From Megachile rotundata (lineage: Eukaryota; Arthropoda; Insecta; Hymenoptera; Megachilidae): a DNA stretch of 64,000 nt. The notes under the pieces are model-generated. The model was not told the origin of the DNA and did no database searches. It was given only the letters and a program-made list of their open reading frames with translations. This document shows positions 12,906 through 25,520 of the stretch, piece after piece. The stretch covers positions 9,672,001 through 9,736,000 of the forward strand of contig NC_134997.1 of assembly GCF_050947335.1 (NCBI RefSeq), read 5' to 3'. Each line of letters starts with the position of its first letter. Position 1 is the stretch's first letter. The position numbers and the translations under genes were made by a program.

Positions 12906-13490
12906 AACCAACTTTTCCCTAACCATCTTTTCCAATTTAACCCATTTGCAGCACACTGCAATTTTTCTACAAAACTTAACTCTACTCGATCACCCCTAAT
13001 TACAAAGTTCCACCCCTCAGAAACGTCGACACATGAAACCTTATTCCAGCAAGCATCCTCTCGAAGAAACGAAATTTGATTTTTCCTGTTCTTTCCAAGA
13101 CACTTGGATAACTGGGTTAAATCCAAGGGTGAAGGTACGGTGATGGCGGGAAAATTTGCATCGAAATTGTGTCGCGGAATCAAGCCCCGCGGACGAAATC
13201 CAGCAGACCCGAATATTCCACGATGACATTTACGCGGACGGTAATATATTCCCACGTCGTCGCGACGATGCGTTTTCACGACGAGCTGGCATTAACCGGG
13301 GACGTGTTATTAATTTCCCTTCGAGAAACGTTTCGCGACTACTGTCGGACTTGTTAGCCGAGGGGATGAAAAAGATAAGGTGCGTTGAGTCACTTTTCGT
13401 GATACTGCCACCTTCCATGAAACATCTTTACAACTTTTCTGTGTTCTTTATTTTCTGTTCAATTAGTTTAATTTTTTTATTATAATTGAA
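12906..13490. other. Single-copy CpG-rich stretch
   Basis: Overlapping frames on both strands (up to 135 codons, minus, 12872-13279) without domains. Confidence 0.5.
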
Positions 13491-13660
13491 CAAGAAAATA
13501 TTTTTTTTATATATGAACAAAGAAATTTTCTTCATTATATTAGAACAAGAAAATATTTTTTATTATATATGAACAAAAAAATTTTCTTCATTATGTTAGA
13601 ACAAGAAAATTTCTTTTATTATATTTGAACAAAAAAAATTTTCATTATATTTGAATATTG
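13490..13660 (+). repeat. About 58-bp AT-rich tandem repeat
   Basis: Units of TATATATGAACAAAGAAATT alternating with TTAGAACAAGAAAATATT, about three copies. Confidence 0.85.
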
Positions 13661-13718
13661 TCAACCATGCACACAAGAGTTTATTATTATGCACATAAAA
13701 GCCTATTGTTTAAGGGTA

Positions 13719-14110
13719 TGATTATAAAAAAAGGTATAAATACATTTATAAAATTGCAAGATTTATAAATTACATGAAAATTAAAGAGAAAGGGTGACTA
13801 TGAATGACTATGAATTTAAGGGTAACTGTGATTATAAAAAAGGTATAAATAAATTTGTAAAATTGCAAGATTTATAAATTACATGAAAATTAAAGAGGAA
13901 GGGTGACTATGAATGACTATGAATTTAAGGGTAACTATGATTATAAAAAAAGGTATAATTAAATTTGTAAAATTGCAAGTTATCCAAATCAACTGAAAAT
14001 GAAAAAGAAAGGGTGATTATGTGCAACTATGAATATAAGGGTAACCAATAAAAAAAGAAATAAAATTACAATTTATCTAAATTACCCAAAAACAGAAAAG
14101 AAAGGGTGAC
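13719..14110 (+). repeat. 110-bp tandem repeat
   Basis: TGATTATAAAAAA starts at 13719, 13829 and 13938, each followed by AAAGGGTGACTATGAATGAC and AAGGGTAAC; a fourth, divergent copy runs to about 14110. Inverted copies lie at 10390-10610. Confidence 0.92.
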
Positions 14111-14730
14111 CATGCGCAACTATGAATCTAACAGCGATAATTGGATAGCCGTATAAAATAGTTATCAGAAGATTGCAAAGTACGCGAGTATATCTTGAAG
14201 ATATCGAACGATCGAATGAAAATTTTCTCGATCGTAAAGGATTCCAAACGAACAGATAAAATTTTCGCCGTGTGTATGGCGCCATTAGAAGAGTGTACAG
14301 TTCGACGATGAAAGTTTCAGCTTATCTCAGAGTCTCTTTTGCTAGCGAACAGTCGAGTCGGGTCGAACTTTGCAAATAGGGGAGCTTCATTTGCTTCTAC
14401 CGTTTCCAACCCCCTGCGTCCCTCTCTCGTCCCTCTGGTTCTATCCGAGTTTCTTTGAATTCCACTTGCCCCGTGACAATGACTTAAGTTTCATTCCTTT
14501 CGAATTGTCCGTGCCATCTACCGTACACCCTTGTAATTTGCACTTATTGACCTCCTTCGGAACCATTTTCTTTTTTCGTGATTTACTGCCTGGAAGAAAA
14601 TTTGCAACTCTTATTGTATTACCTGATGCTATTCGAACTTTTAACTGGTTCTTTCGTGAATCTCTGATTTTGTTATTTTTTTTTTAAAAGAAATTGTCTT
14701 CATAATCATCAACTATAAGAACTGTGAATT
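14111..14730. other. Single-copy stretch, no supported gene
   Basis: A 105-codon plus frame at 14370-14687 is Phe/Leu/Pro-rich without a domain. Confidence 0.5.
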
Positions 14731-14737
14731 TTATTTT

Positions 14738-15345
14738 GGTGACCTAACCTAACATAACCTATAAAACTAAGTATGAGGGATACAATTATATTGATTATAA
14801 TGGATTCTTAGTTTTAGAAGTTTCTGAATTAGCAACCTCCTAAGTTTCCTAATTTCAAAATTGTTTATTCTAACCTAACCTAATCTAACCTAAAATATCA
14901 GGGACTTGATTCCATTAATTACAATAGATTGCCAGATTTAAAAACATGTAAATTAACAACTTTGTAAATTCACAAATTTTAAAAATTTCATAAACGAACC
15001 TAACCTAACCTAGCCCCAAATATTAGGGACATAATTCCATTAATTATAATAGTTATTATAATTAACATAACCAGACCTAACCTACAGTATCAAGGATATT
15101 ACTACATTATTGATAATAAATTTTCAGATTTAAAAGTTTTTAAATTAGCAACTTCCCAAATTTCTAGTTATTAAAACATTTAGCTTAACCTAACCTAGCC
15201 TAACCTTTAGTATAAAACTCAAAACTAGATTAATTATAATATACTCTCACAGATTTACAAGATTCTAAATTAGAAACTTTCCTAATTTCCAAATTTTAAA
15301 ACATCCTAACTCAAGCTAACCTAACCTAACCTGAAATATCAAAGG
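14738..15345 (+). repeat. Tandem units carrying telomere-like CCTAA blocks
   Basis: CCTAACCTAA-type blocks lie at about 14742, 14872, 14997, 15076, 15186 and 15316, separated by related AT-rich sequence (ATTAATTATAATAG, AATTAGCAACTTCC). CCTAA is the complement of the insect telomeric TTAGG. Confidence 0.88.
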
Positions 15346-15379
15346 CAAGATTATATTAATAATAATAAATTTTCAGGTT

Positions 15380-16335
15380 TAAAAGATTCTAAATTAATAA
15401 CTCTAAATTTCCAAATTCCTGAAATTCCAAATTAAAAAATTCCCAAATTTTCAATTTCCCAAATTCCCTACTTCTAAAATTCCCTAAATTCCAAAACTTC
15501 CAACTTCCCAACCCCCAAATTCCCTAGACCCAAAATTCCCTGAATTCTAAAACTCCTAACTTCCTGAACCCCAAATTCCTTAGTTCAAAAATTCCAGACT
15601 CCAAATTCCCTAGACCCAAATTTCCCCAAATTCCAAAACTCTAAACTTCCCAATTCCCTAGATCAAAAATTCCCCAAATTCAAAAACTCTAAACTTCTCA
15701 AAATCCCAAATTCCCCAGACACGAAATTCCCCAAATTCCAAAACTCTAAAATTCTCAAAATCCCCAATTTCCTAGACCCGAAATTCCCCAAATTCCAAAA
15801 CTCTCAACTGCCCAAAACTCCAAATTCCCCAGACACGAAATTCCCCAAATTCCAAAACTTCCAATTGTCCAAACCCAAAATTTCCGAGACCCGAAATTCC
15901 CCAATTTCCAAAACTCCCAACTTCCCTAGACTCAAAATTCTCCAAATTCCAAAACTTCCATTTGCCCCAACCTCAAATTCCCTAGATCCAAAATTCCAAA
16001 ACTCCCAATTGCCCGAACCCCAAATTCCCTAGATCCGAAATTTCCCAAATTCCAAAGTTTCCAAATTCCAAAATTCCCAAATTCCCAAATTCCCAAATCC
16101 CAAAATTCCCAAATCCCAAAATTCCCAAATCCCAAAATTCCCAAATCCCAAAATTCCCAAATCCCAAAATTCCCAAATCCCAAAATTCCCTAGATTCCAA
16201 AACTTCCAATATCCCAAACCCAAAATTCCCCAAATTCCAAAGCTCCCAACTTCCCAAAACCTAAATTCCCGAATCCCAAAATTGCAATCTTTGCACCAAA
16301 CTCTCCAAAACTCCTAAAATTCCCATCCCTCAAAC
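15380..16335 (+). repeat. Minisatellite AAATTCCCCAAATTCCAAAACT
   Basis: Units of about 14-60 bp built from AAATTCCC, GACCCGAAATTCCCC and CCAAAACTC; 16070-16190 is a run of AAATTCCCAAATCCC (14-15 bp). Minus-strand FGIWEF-repeat frames are by-products. Confidence 0.93.
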
Positions 16336-17490
16336 TGTAAAATCCAAATCTCCCACTCACCCCGTCAAACCTATTAACAATGCAAAATTACTAGCGAAAT
16401 CGTTGAAACGGAATTGGTTGGCGATCAAAGAACGAGTTAGAGTTATTCGTGAAAATCGTACTCGTTAGCCGGAGCTGGAACGAGAAGAAAAAGGAAAGAG
16501 CGGCAGGAAAAAAAAAACGTTTCCAACTTATCGAATAAATTTAACGAAGCAGTGCGCGAGCACGGAAAAGGCTTCTTGTTCGAAAGCAGCGCACGAGCTT
16601 GAGCCTTGCGTTAGAACCTCCTCATTATCGAAGCTTTCGGCGGCATAAAAGCGGCGTTTACGTGGCAACTTGACATCGTTTCGCGTGCAAATTACATCTG
16701 GCCCGGGGTTTAAAACACGCTCGAGACCCGAGGCGTTGACATTGTTGCGCTCCGTCCACCTCGTAGCGAACGCTACGCTACGGACGAGTGTTTTCGAACC
16801 GAGTTCCACTTCTTTGATGTGTATGGCCACGTTGAACGAATTATCGGTTCAGAAAATTACGTCGAAACTGCTAACTTTGCTCACCGAACTCCATTTGTCA
16901 CGATTAATTGTAACGCACAGGCGGTACGAGCAGTTCAGATGAAATTTCGAAAGTGTCTACTCGTCAGAAACGTTATAACGCGAAATGCCGATGACCTTTC
17001 GCGTTTTAGGCTTCCATATTTAATTCCGGTACGTTGTGATGTACTTGAGATAATTTTGAGATTGGTATATAAACATGATAATTGTTGAACTCAATCAGAA
17101 TAATTCACAATCGAAAAGAATTTTATCATGGAACGCATTCAGTAAAAATCTGAATATTTAGCAGAGTCCGTAAGTATCGTGTCGACTTTCGCAGGATTAA
17201 CAGGATCCTTTCAATGATTAACACGGTTAAAGGCGTGGTCGTAGCGCAGCTCTTGTTGGTCCGAAACCCGAGAACCCGGTCTCCATTTACATGTATCTTG
17301 GATGCAGAACAGTGCTCGCTGAAACATTGATCCTTACCGTACGATTACTATCCTCCTCAGCTCTTATTATTCGCTGTGCACCGTCTCTGTTACCTTTTAA
17401 AATCTACCACTTCTCGAAAGAACATTTCATCCGGTCTGAATATCAATCTTCTACACACGTGCTGTGTGAGCGCTTTCATTTTGGTGACTA
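16336..17490. other. Single-copy stretch, no supported gene
   Basis: GC-richer around 16440-17040. Overlapping frames (100 codons minus at 16528-16830; 90 and 89 codons plus) lack domains. Confidence 0.5.
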
Positions 17491-17700
17491 GGGACATTCT
17501 AGGCACATTTTAGGGACATTCTAGGAACATTTTAGGGACGTTTTAGAAAGGATACTAAAGACGGACTAGGATCTGGAGTTCTATGTTAATCTACTCCACA
17601 TGTGTCATGTGAGTTCCTCTTTCATTTGGATGATTAGGGACATTCTAGGGACATTTTAGGAACATTTCAGAAAGGATAGTAGAGACACACTGGGACCTAG
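17490..17700 (+). repeat. About 19-bp repeats TAGGGACATTCTAGGAAC
   Basis: Two blocks of GGGACATTCTAGG / ACATTTTAGGAAC in a duplicated segment of about 140 bp that also includes a TTTCATTTTGGTGACTAG-like lead. Confidence 0.85.
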
Positions 17701-18059
17701 GGTTCTATAATCCAGTTGCAATTCATCATAAAGAGAATACAGTCCTTCTGGCCACAAGTCTGGTGAATTATTATATTCCTCTAGTATTTAGGGAAACCTA
17801 GTACTAGATAATAAGTGTCTGATACTTCAAGGATGCTCAGGACCCAAGGAAATGTAGGACCACTTAATAGGATCTTCAAGGATCAAAAATTTGTGAAAAA
17901 ATCTAAAATCCAAAATGTAAGACCTAGGAGGACTCAGAGCCCACATGTCTGGGACTCCTACGCCTTGGGGTGATCTAGGTTTTAGGGGAACTTGGTGATT
18001 ATGAGAAATGTTGTATTGAGAATATAGGACCTAGATAAACTTAGAAACTGGAGTTGAAG
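17701..18059. other. Degenerate GACCTAG-rich DNA
   Basis: Contains scattered AGGACCTAG and related words that become a regular array at 18060. No gene seen. Confidence 0.5.
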
Positions 18060-18860
18060 ACCTTATGGACACATGTGGAGCATAGGACCTAGATGGACCC
18101 TATGAAGTCTGAGACTTGTGAGCACATGTGGAGCATGGGACCTAAGTGGACCCCATCGAATGCAGGACCTGATGAGCACATGTGGAGCATAGGATCTAGG
18201 TGGCCCCTATGAAGTCTAGGACTTGTGAGCACATGTGGAGCATAGGACCTAGGTGGAGTCCATGAAGTTTAGGACCTGATGAGCACATGTGGAGCATAGG
18301 ACCTAGATGGACCCTATGAAGTCTGAGACTTGTGAGCACATGTGGAGCATGGGACCTAAGTGGACCCCATCGAATGCAGGACCTGATGAGCACATGTGGA
18401 GCATAGGACCTAGGTGGACCCTATGAAGTCTGAGACTTGTGAGCACATGTGGAGCATGGGACCTAAGTGGACCCCATCAAATTTAGGACCTGATGAGCAC
18501 ATGTGGAGCATAGGACCTAGGTGGCCCCTATGAAGTCTAGGACTTGTGAGCACATGTGGAGCATATGACCTAGGTGGAGTCCATGAAGTTTAGGACCTGA
18601 TGAGCACATGTGGAGCATAGGACCTAGGTGGACCCTATGAAGTCTAGGACTTGTGAGCACATGTGGAGCATAGGACCTAGGTGGCCCCTATGAAGTCTGA
18701 GACTTGTGAGCACATGTGGAGCATGGGACCTAAGTGGACCCCATCAAATTTAGGACCTGATGAGCACATATGGAGCATAGGACCTAGGTGGACCCTATGA
18801 AGTCTAGGACTTGTGAGCACATGTGGAGCATATGACCTAGGTAGACTCCATCAGATTTAG
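18060..18860 (+). repeat. 53-54-bp tandem repeat in 107-bp dimers
   Basis: ACATGTGGAG recurs at 18071, 18124, 18178, 18231, 18285, 18338 and onward. Neighbouring monomers alternate between a CTTGTGAGCAC and a CTGATGAGCAC form, giving a 107-bp dimer. About 15 monomers. Confidence 0.95.
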
Positions 18861-19980
18861 GACCTAATGAAAAGTTATGAGTCATTAAAATTGTTGGAGT
18901 CATCTAGTACCTAAGAAGCCTAGAATCTAGACCGAGTGTGAGTCCAGTATCGAGAACCCATAAAACCCCCCTCTGGGATTTCTAATAATAATAAGCTAAG
19001 ATCGTGCATAGACTAGCAAAGTTTATAATAATAATTAGGGACTTACAGTCACGTACATATTACCCTTCCGACACAACCCCCGGTGGCACCTATATTTGCA
19101 ACGAGTTCCCCAACTATTCCCGTCTAATCAAACCCCACTATCCCATCAGTAAAGTGAGATATTGCAACCTAAGTGCATCCACAATCACAGAATCGACGTA
19201 TCCACGTGAAAACCCTAATCTGGAAGCAACGATCCCCGGGTGTACTCTGGAAACCTTCAGAACATCACTTCCACGAAACAGGAACAAACAACCATTGTTG
19301 CCAAGAGTCAGTCGTATTCCCATACTCTCCAGGCCAATAACCAGGTCCCGGAAAAGTTGCGATCATTGTTGGCGGATGTAAAAAGGTACGCGTGATCCCT
19401 CATCGATATCCCGACTGCCTTGTGAGGAAGATAATCAATCGGAGGGAGGAGAGTAAACGGGTATCTTATCAAAGTTGGCCCATCTTCGTTGGAAGTTGGT
19501 CCTGACGTAGGTGTACGTACCCGTGTTCTTCGCATTCGGGACGGGGATTGGTAACGCGTGACAAAGATAGACAGCACGCTTTTCAGACGCGGACGACGGA
19601 GATGGTTCAAGGGTTGTGCTAACTTTCGAGTCTGTGTGCTCGCGGCATTGCCAAGAGGAAGTTCGTCGATCAGAGTTGCGAAGCATAGACCCGGTTATAT
19701 CGACGATGGCTGAATGTGTACAGGGTGTCCCATGTAACTGGGTTAGGTTATAGAGGTTCTCAAACTTTTCTGGATCCATTGCCATTTTGGGAAATGATTC
19801 CTTAAGATATTGGATGTAGGTTGATTCGGGGGAGTTCGGATGTGTGGGGATGTGAGTTTCAAGGTTTTAAAGTTTCACGTTCGAAAATTAGGAATGAGTT
19901 TCAAAATTGTTGGGTGTCAAAATAGTTATTGCAATTATTTTAAAAAATTTTGAATTCAAAATTCTAGGTTTGATTATACA
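18861..19980. other. Single-copy stretch, no supported gene
   Basis: Frames at 19004-19381 (plus, 125 codons) and 19435-19785 (minus, 116 codons) show no domain. CAGGGTGTCCCATGTAACTG at 19721-19740 resembles a word common in insect repeats, origin unknown. Confidence 0.45.
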
Positions 19981-21540
19981 GGTCCCTAAGGCAACTTTCA
20001 AATCCTCACAATTTATATATTTCCAAAGTTTGCTGATTTTTAAAAATTTTTAGTTTAAGGGATTTAGCTGTGAGTCTCAAATTATAAATTCTCAAAAATT
20101 TTTAAGGACATAAAATTCCAAATTTTAATTCCTGCAAGTTATATGTTGTAAAATTTCAAAAAATTTTCAGCGACCTAAATTTATAATGTTATAAGTGCTC
20201 CATGCTATAAGTCCCTGATAGTTAAATCCCTCAAAATTCTCAAGGAGATAAAATTCAAAATTTCATGTCCTAAATCCTGGAAGTATATTTTAGTGCTCCC
20301 ACAAAATTCTTAAAGACGTAAACTTTAAATTCCATGTGTTATAAGTCCTCAATCTTATAAGTCCCTGATAGTTAAATTCCCAGAAGTTCTCAAAGACATC
20401 ATATTCAAAATCTTTTAAGTCCAAAATTCTATAAGTTCTTTAGTTTAGAACTCCTAAAAATTCTTCAGGACCTGAAACCTTGAATTGTAATATTGTGAAT
20501 CCAAACCCTATAAGTCCCATCTTCTTAAATCCCCAAAAAATGACAAGGGCTTAAAATTAGCAATTTCAAATATTCTAAGACTCAAATCCTGCAAGTCCTA
20601 TATTGCAAAATACTTTTAATTTCTCAAAGAGCTGAAACTTTATATTCTAATATTGTGAACCATAAACCCTATAAATCCCTGATAGCTAAATCCCCAAAAA
20701 CTCTCAAGGACATCAAATTCCAATTTTCATAATTTTTCAGTGTCACGTTACAGAATTCTCAAAATTTCTCAAAGACCTGAAACCTTAAATTCTATAATTG
20801 TGAATCATAAACCCTATAAATCCTTCATAGTTAAATCCCCAAAAACTCTCAAGAACACAAAACTAAAAATTTAATATTTTCCAAGTGACAAATACCTTAT
20901 TTTAGAACTCCCCAAAACTTTCCAGTACCTAAAAGCTTGAATTCTACTATTGTGAATCATAAACCTTATAAATCTCTCACAGTTAAATCCCCAAAACCTC
21001 TCAAAGCCATAAAATTGCAAATTTCATATTTTCCAAGTGAAAAATACCATATTTTACAACTCCCCAAAACTCTCCAGTACCTAAAAGCTTGAATTCTACT
21101 ATTGTGAATCATAGATCCTATAAGTCCCTCATAGTTAAATCCCCAAAACCCCTGAATGACATAAAATTCCAAATTTCATATTTTCCAAGTGACAAATACC
21201 ATATTTTGGAACTCCCTAAAACTCCCAAAGTCCTAAAACCTTAAATTCTAATATTGTGAATCACAGACCCTATAAGTCCCTCACAGTTAAATCCCCAAAA
21301 CCTCTCAAAGCCATAAAATTGCAAATTTCATATTTTCCAAGCAACAAATACCAATATTTCAGAACTCCCAAAAATTCTCAAAACCTAAAACCTCCAATTC
21401 TAATGTTGCAAAATCCTAAACCCTATAAATCCCACCCTCCTAAATCCCCAGAAACCGCTACAAACCCGAAACTACTTCCAAAATCCCAGACTTCTCTGTA
21501 ATCAAATTCCCAAATCCCCAAACATCAAAAACATCCAAAC
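19981..21540 (+). repeat. About 150-bp tandem repeat
   Basis: ATTGTGAATC-type words recur near 20492, 20652, 20800, 20949, 21101 and 21253, flanked by CCCTATAAGTCCC, TTAAATCCCCAAAA and TTTTCCAAGTGAC. Copies become more alike towards the right. Plus strand is G-poor. Confidence 0.92.
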
Positions 21541-22140
21541 TCCTAAACCTGCAAATCCCCGAATTGTGCAACTTCCAAGACAACCGAAACGTCGGTCCGA
21601 TTTCCATGAATCACCGTGTACATCTCTAGAGGAATGGTATGAACGTTCGCGAGCGTCTTCCACTTTGTCACGAGAGCACAAGAAAGATAGAGCGAACGTA
21701 AACGGAGAGTTACGCCGCGGGTTATACAGACCCCTTTTGCTTCTCTTGCTAGCTGAATCATTCCCCGATGACTTTCCAACACTTGTGACGTTGCTTGGCA
21801 ATTTTTCAGCCGAGAAGATAAACCGGTTGCGAGGACGTTTGCCAGAAGTGGGGACCAAGTGACAATGAAGGAAAGTGAGTTTCTACGTTTTCGAGAGGGG
21901 CTGTCTCGCTTCAATGCTACGGCGGTTTAAAGAGTAGTTCTCGCAGAATGCTTCGGGTCCCTGGAATGGGGAAGAAAGGATCGTGTTTTCTTGATTTGTG
22001 ACGGTGAACTGCGTTTGTTGGGGTAGGTTGAAGTTTTCGGACAATGCGACTTGTGTATTGTCTGAAATTCCGTGTTTGAATGTGCATTTCAACCCACTGT
22101 TTTTTAAGGGAAGATATTTTTAAACGATTGTTATGCTTTA
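21541..22140. other. Single-copy GC-richer stretch, open on both strands
   Basis: Frames of 118 and 123 codons (minus) and 98 codons (plus) overlap between 21502 and 21914. None has a recognised domain. Confidence 0.45.
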
Positions 22141-22144
22141 CTTT

Positions 22145-22860
22145 TTTTATAAAATTCTCGTTATTTATACATGAAGTATTAATAAGTTAAAAATTAAACG
22201 AGCTCATTCCCTTAAGGAACATGTAACTCAAACTACAATAATTATTTTAATAAAAAATTACAAAATTAAAAAATAATTTTTTAAATAAAAAACTACAAAA
22301 CACTGCTAAAAGAAATTTAGCAGAAAAATTTTCTTCAAAATTATTTTTAGAAAATTTCTACATGAAGTATTAAAATACAAACAAGTTAAAAACTACAATA
22401 ATTATTTTGATGAAAAATTACAAAATTGAAAAAATATTTTTTAAATTAAAAAACTACAAAACACTGCTAAAAGACATTCAGCAAAAAGATTTTCCTCAAA
22501 ATTATTTTTAGAAAATTTCTACATGAAGTATTAAAATACAAACAAGTTAAAAACTACAATAATTATTTTGATAAAAAATTGCAATATTAAAAAATAATTT
22601 TTTAAAATAAAAAACTACAAAACACTGCTGAAAGACATTCAGCAAAAAGATTTTCCTCAAAATTATTTTTAGAAAATTACTACATGGAGTATTAAAATAC
22701 AAACAAGTTAAAAACTGCAATAATTATTTTGGTGAAAAATTACAAAATTGAAAAAATATTTTTTAAATAAAAAAAACTACAAAACACTGCTGAAAGACAT
22801 TCAGCAAAAATTTGTCTTGAAAATTATTTTTATTTTGCTTTAAAAAAATGTCAAAGTTTA
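22145..22860 (+). repeat. 161-bp AT-rich tandem repeat
   Basis: TACATGAAGTATT-like words at 22168, 22359, 22520 and 22681 (steps 191, 161, 161). Each unit holds ACAAAACACTGCTAAAAG and CAAAATTATTTTTAGAAAAT. Confidence 0.95.
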
Positions 22861-23995
22861 TTTATGAAATATTTCTAAAATTGTTAACAATTGAAGAGGA
22901 GTTGAAACAGAAACCTAACGTTAGTTATACAAGATTGTCGAATAATTCCACAAAAGGTTTCGATCGATAGCAAGGGGTTTCAGGGATGAAAAGAGATAGA
23001 ATTGCGAGGGGGTTGAGAGGACTTTCAGTGGATTACCTAGTTACCTTGTAGATTCGAGCTTTATACACAGAGACACTCGATGTTGGAACAAAGGATCTAC
23101 GTATGTACATATATGCATGCGATCTATGAGGAGGAATAGGAATTTCTGGGAACCATTTTGGTTGCGAATATAACCAATTGTCGGGTATTTCAGGTATTCG
23201 TCAATTTACCAAATGGACCACCATTTTGTATCTGCGTTCTCTGGAATTAAAACGTGTACTCGTACGAAGAACACTTGACATGCTTTAATTTTATTCATTT
23301 TTCCATTTTTATATTTGTTATTATATTTGCTATATTATAATTTTATACATGTTATTCATTTTTAGTATTTTAATGAGAATAATTTGAATGAGTTTCACAA
23401 AAATTGATTAAATATAAAACCTTTCCTATGATTTTATAAGTAATAATACCCTTGTAATTAATTAAAAATAAAGTTTGAAACAAAATTGTACACTAATCAG
23501 TTTTCAAGAATGTAAATAAATGAATTTTCAGAATATCTTCCATGCAAAGTGAAGTGCATGTAGTACGACAAGAAAATCGATAAATAAATAAGAAACAGAG
23601 GGGTCGTAATCGTAAAATATTGTCGGGCAATAAAATTGAGAAAGGAGATGAACGCAGTCGTCACTTCTATTTCATTTGAAAGACCGTTTATTAAATTTCT
23701 CGTGTTATACACGCATACACATGTATATATACACATACACACCACCTATTTTCACGCTTTTCGTCCTTTTCCACTTCCTTTTTTTTCACCTTAGTACACT
23801 CGCATACCATTCCATTCCCCGTGGCAAGCTCGTGTTCTATTTAAATAAGAGGACGTTGTAACGTAGCTTCTAGCTAACAAGCTGCTCTAAATTCCCTTTA
23901 AACGAAATTTCTACGAAACGGCGCATTTCAAATTCTCTTTCTTAAATTTGAAAAATTCCATCGTTCCGATGCGTCGATTCGCCGAAAACAAACAA
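22861..23995. other. AT-rich single-copy stretch
   Basis: No supported gene; a short CA/TA-rich patch lies at 23706-23745. Confidence 0.5.
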
Positions 23996-24019
23996 ATCAG
24001 GGAACGGTTGAAGGGACAA

Positions 24020-25520
24020 AGTTCAAGGGATAAGAAATTTGAGTGTGGGAATTGGGACAGAGAGACAGCGGGAGGTGTTTTTGGGTTATAGAGAACAGGG
24101 GATGTAGGAGTTGAGGGATGAGAGATTTGGGGAGTGTGGAGATATGGGGATGCAGGAATTGGGGGATGTAGAAGTCCAGGGATGTAAGGATGGAGGGGTG
24201 TGGAAATCTAGGGATGTAGGGGTGGAGGGATGTGGAGAACTAGGGACGTAGGGGTGGAGGGATGTGGAGAACTAGGGATGTAGGAGTTGTAGGATATAGA
24301 AATTTAGGAATGCAATAATTGGGGGATGTAGAGATCTAAAGCTGTAAGGATTGGGGGATGTAGAGATCTAGAGATGCAGCAGTTGTAGGATATGGAGATT
24401 TAGGGATGCAATAATTGGGAGATGTAGAGGTCTAACGATGTAGGAATTAGGGGATGTAGAGATCTAGGGATGCAGGAGTTGAGGCATGTAGAGATCTAGA
24501 CATGTAGGAATTGGGGGACGTAGTAATTGGGGACGTAGAAATTTGGGGATGTAGGAGATGGAGAATATGGAAATCTAGGGATGCAAGAGTTGGGGCATGT
24601 AGGAATTGGGAAAAGTGGGAATTGGGGAAAGTGAGAATTGAGGAATGTGAGAATTCGGGAATGTAGGAATTGGGGAGAATGGGAATTGGGGAATGTGGAA
24701 TTGAGGAATGTGGAATTGGGGAATGTGGGAATTGGGGAATGTGGAATTGGGGAATGTGGGAATGTGGGAATTGGGGAATGTAGGAATTGGGCAGAGTGGG
24801 AATTGGAGAATGTGGAATTGGGGAATGTGGGAATTGGGAAATGTTGGAATTGGGTAGAGTGGAAATTGGGGAATGTAGAATTGGGGAATGTGGGAATTGG
24901 GAAATGTAGAAATTGGGGAGAGTGGAAATTGGGGTATGTGGAATTGGGGAATGTGGGAATGTGGGAATGTGGGAATTGGAGAATGTAGGAATTGGGGAGA
25001 GTGGAAATTGGGGAATGTGGAATTGGGGAATGTGGGAATTGGAGAATGTAGGAATTGGGGAGAGTGGAAATTGGAGAATGTGGAATTGGGGAATGTGGAA
25101 TTGAGGAATGTGGGAATTGGGAAATGTAGGAATTGGGGAGAATGGAAATTGGGGAATGTAGAATTGGGGAATGTGGAATTGGGGAATGTGGGAATTGGGA
25201 AATGTAGAAATTGGGGACAGTGGAAATTGGGGTATGTGGAATTGGGGAATGTAGGAATGTGGGAATTGGGGAATGTAGGAATTGGGGAGAGTGGGAATTG
25301 GAGAATGTGGAATTAGGGAATGTGGAATTGGGGAATGTAGGAATTGGGGAGAGTGGAAATTGAGGAATGTGGAATTAGGGAATGTGGAATTGGGGAATGT
25401 AGGAATTGGGGAGAGTGGAAATTGAGGAATGTGGAATTAGGGAATGTGGAATTGGGGAATGTGGGAATTGGGGAGAGTGGAAATTGAGGAATGTGGGAAT
25501 TGCGAAATATAGGAATTGTG
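24020..25520 (+). repeat. G-rich minisatellite GGAATGTGGAATTGG
   Basis: The left part (to about 24600) has GGGATGTAGAGATCTAG-type units; the right part has 14-15-bp GGGAATGTGGAATTG units in higher-order blocks with GGGGAGAGTGGAAATT. Plus strand is almost C-free. Plus-strand frames of 116 and 142 codons, rich in GNVELGNVGI, are by-products. Confidence 0.95.

Noticed and set aside
15932..16257. Overlapping minus frames with FGIWEF repeats
   Set aside because: By-products of the AAATTCCC minisatellite.
19721..19740. CAGGGTGTCCCATGTAACTG, resembling an insect repeat end
   Set aside because: Single short word with no partner or element body that I can define.
21502..21914. Three overlapping frames of about 100-120 codons
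   Set aside because: Both strands open in GC-richer DNA; none recognised.
24638..25316. Frames of 116 and 142 codons rich in GNVELGNVGI
   Set aside because: By-products of the G-rich minisatellite.
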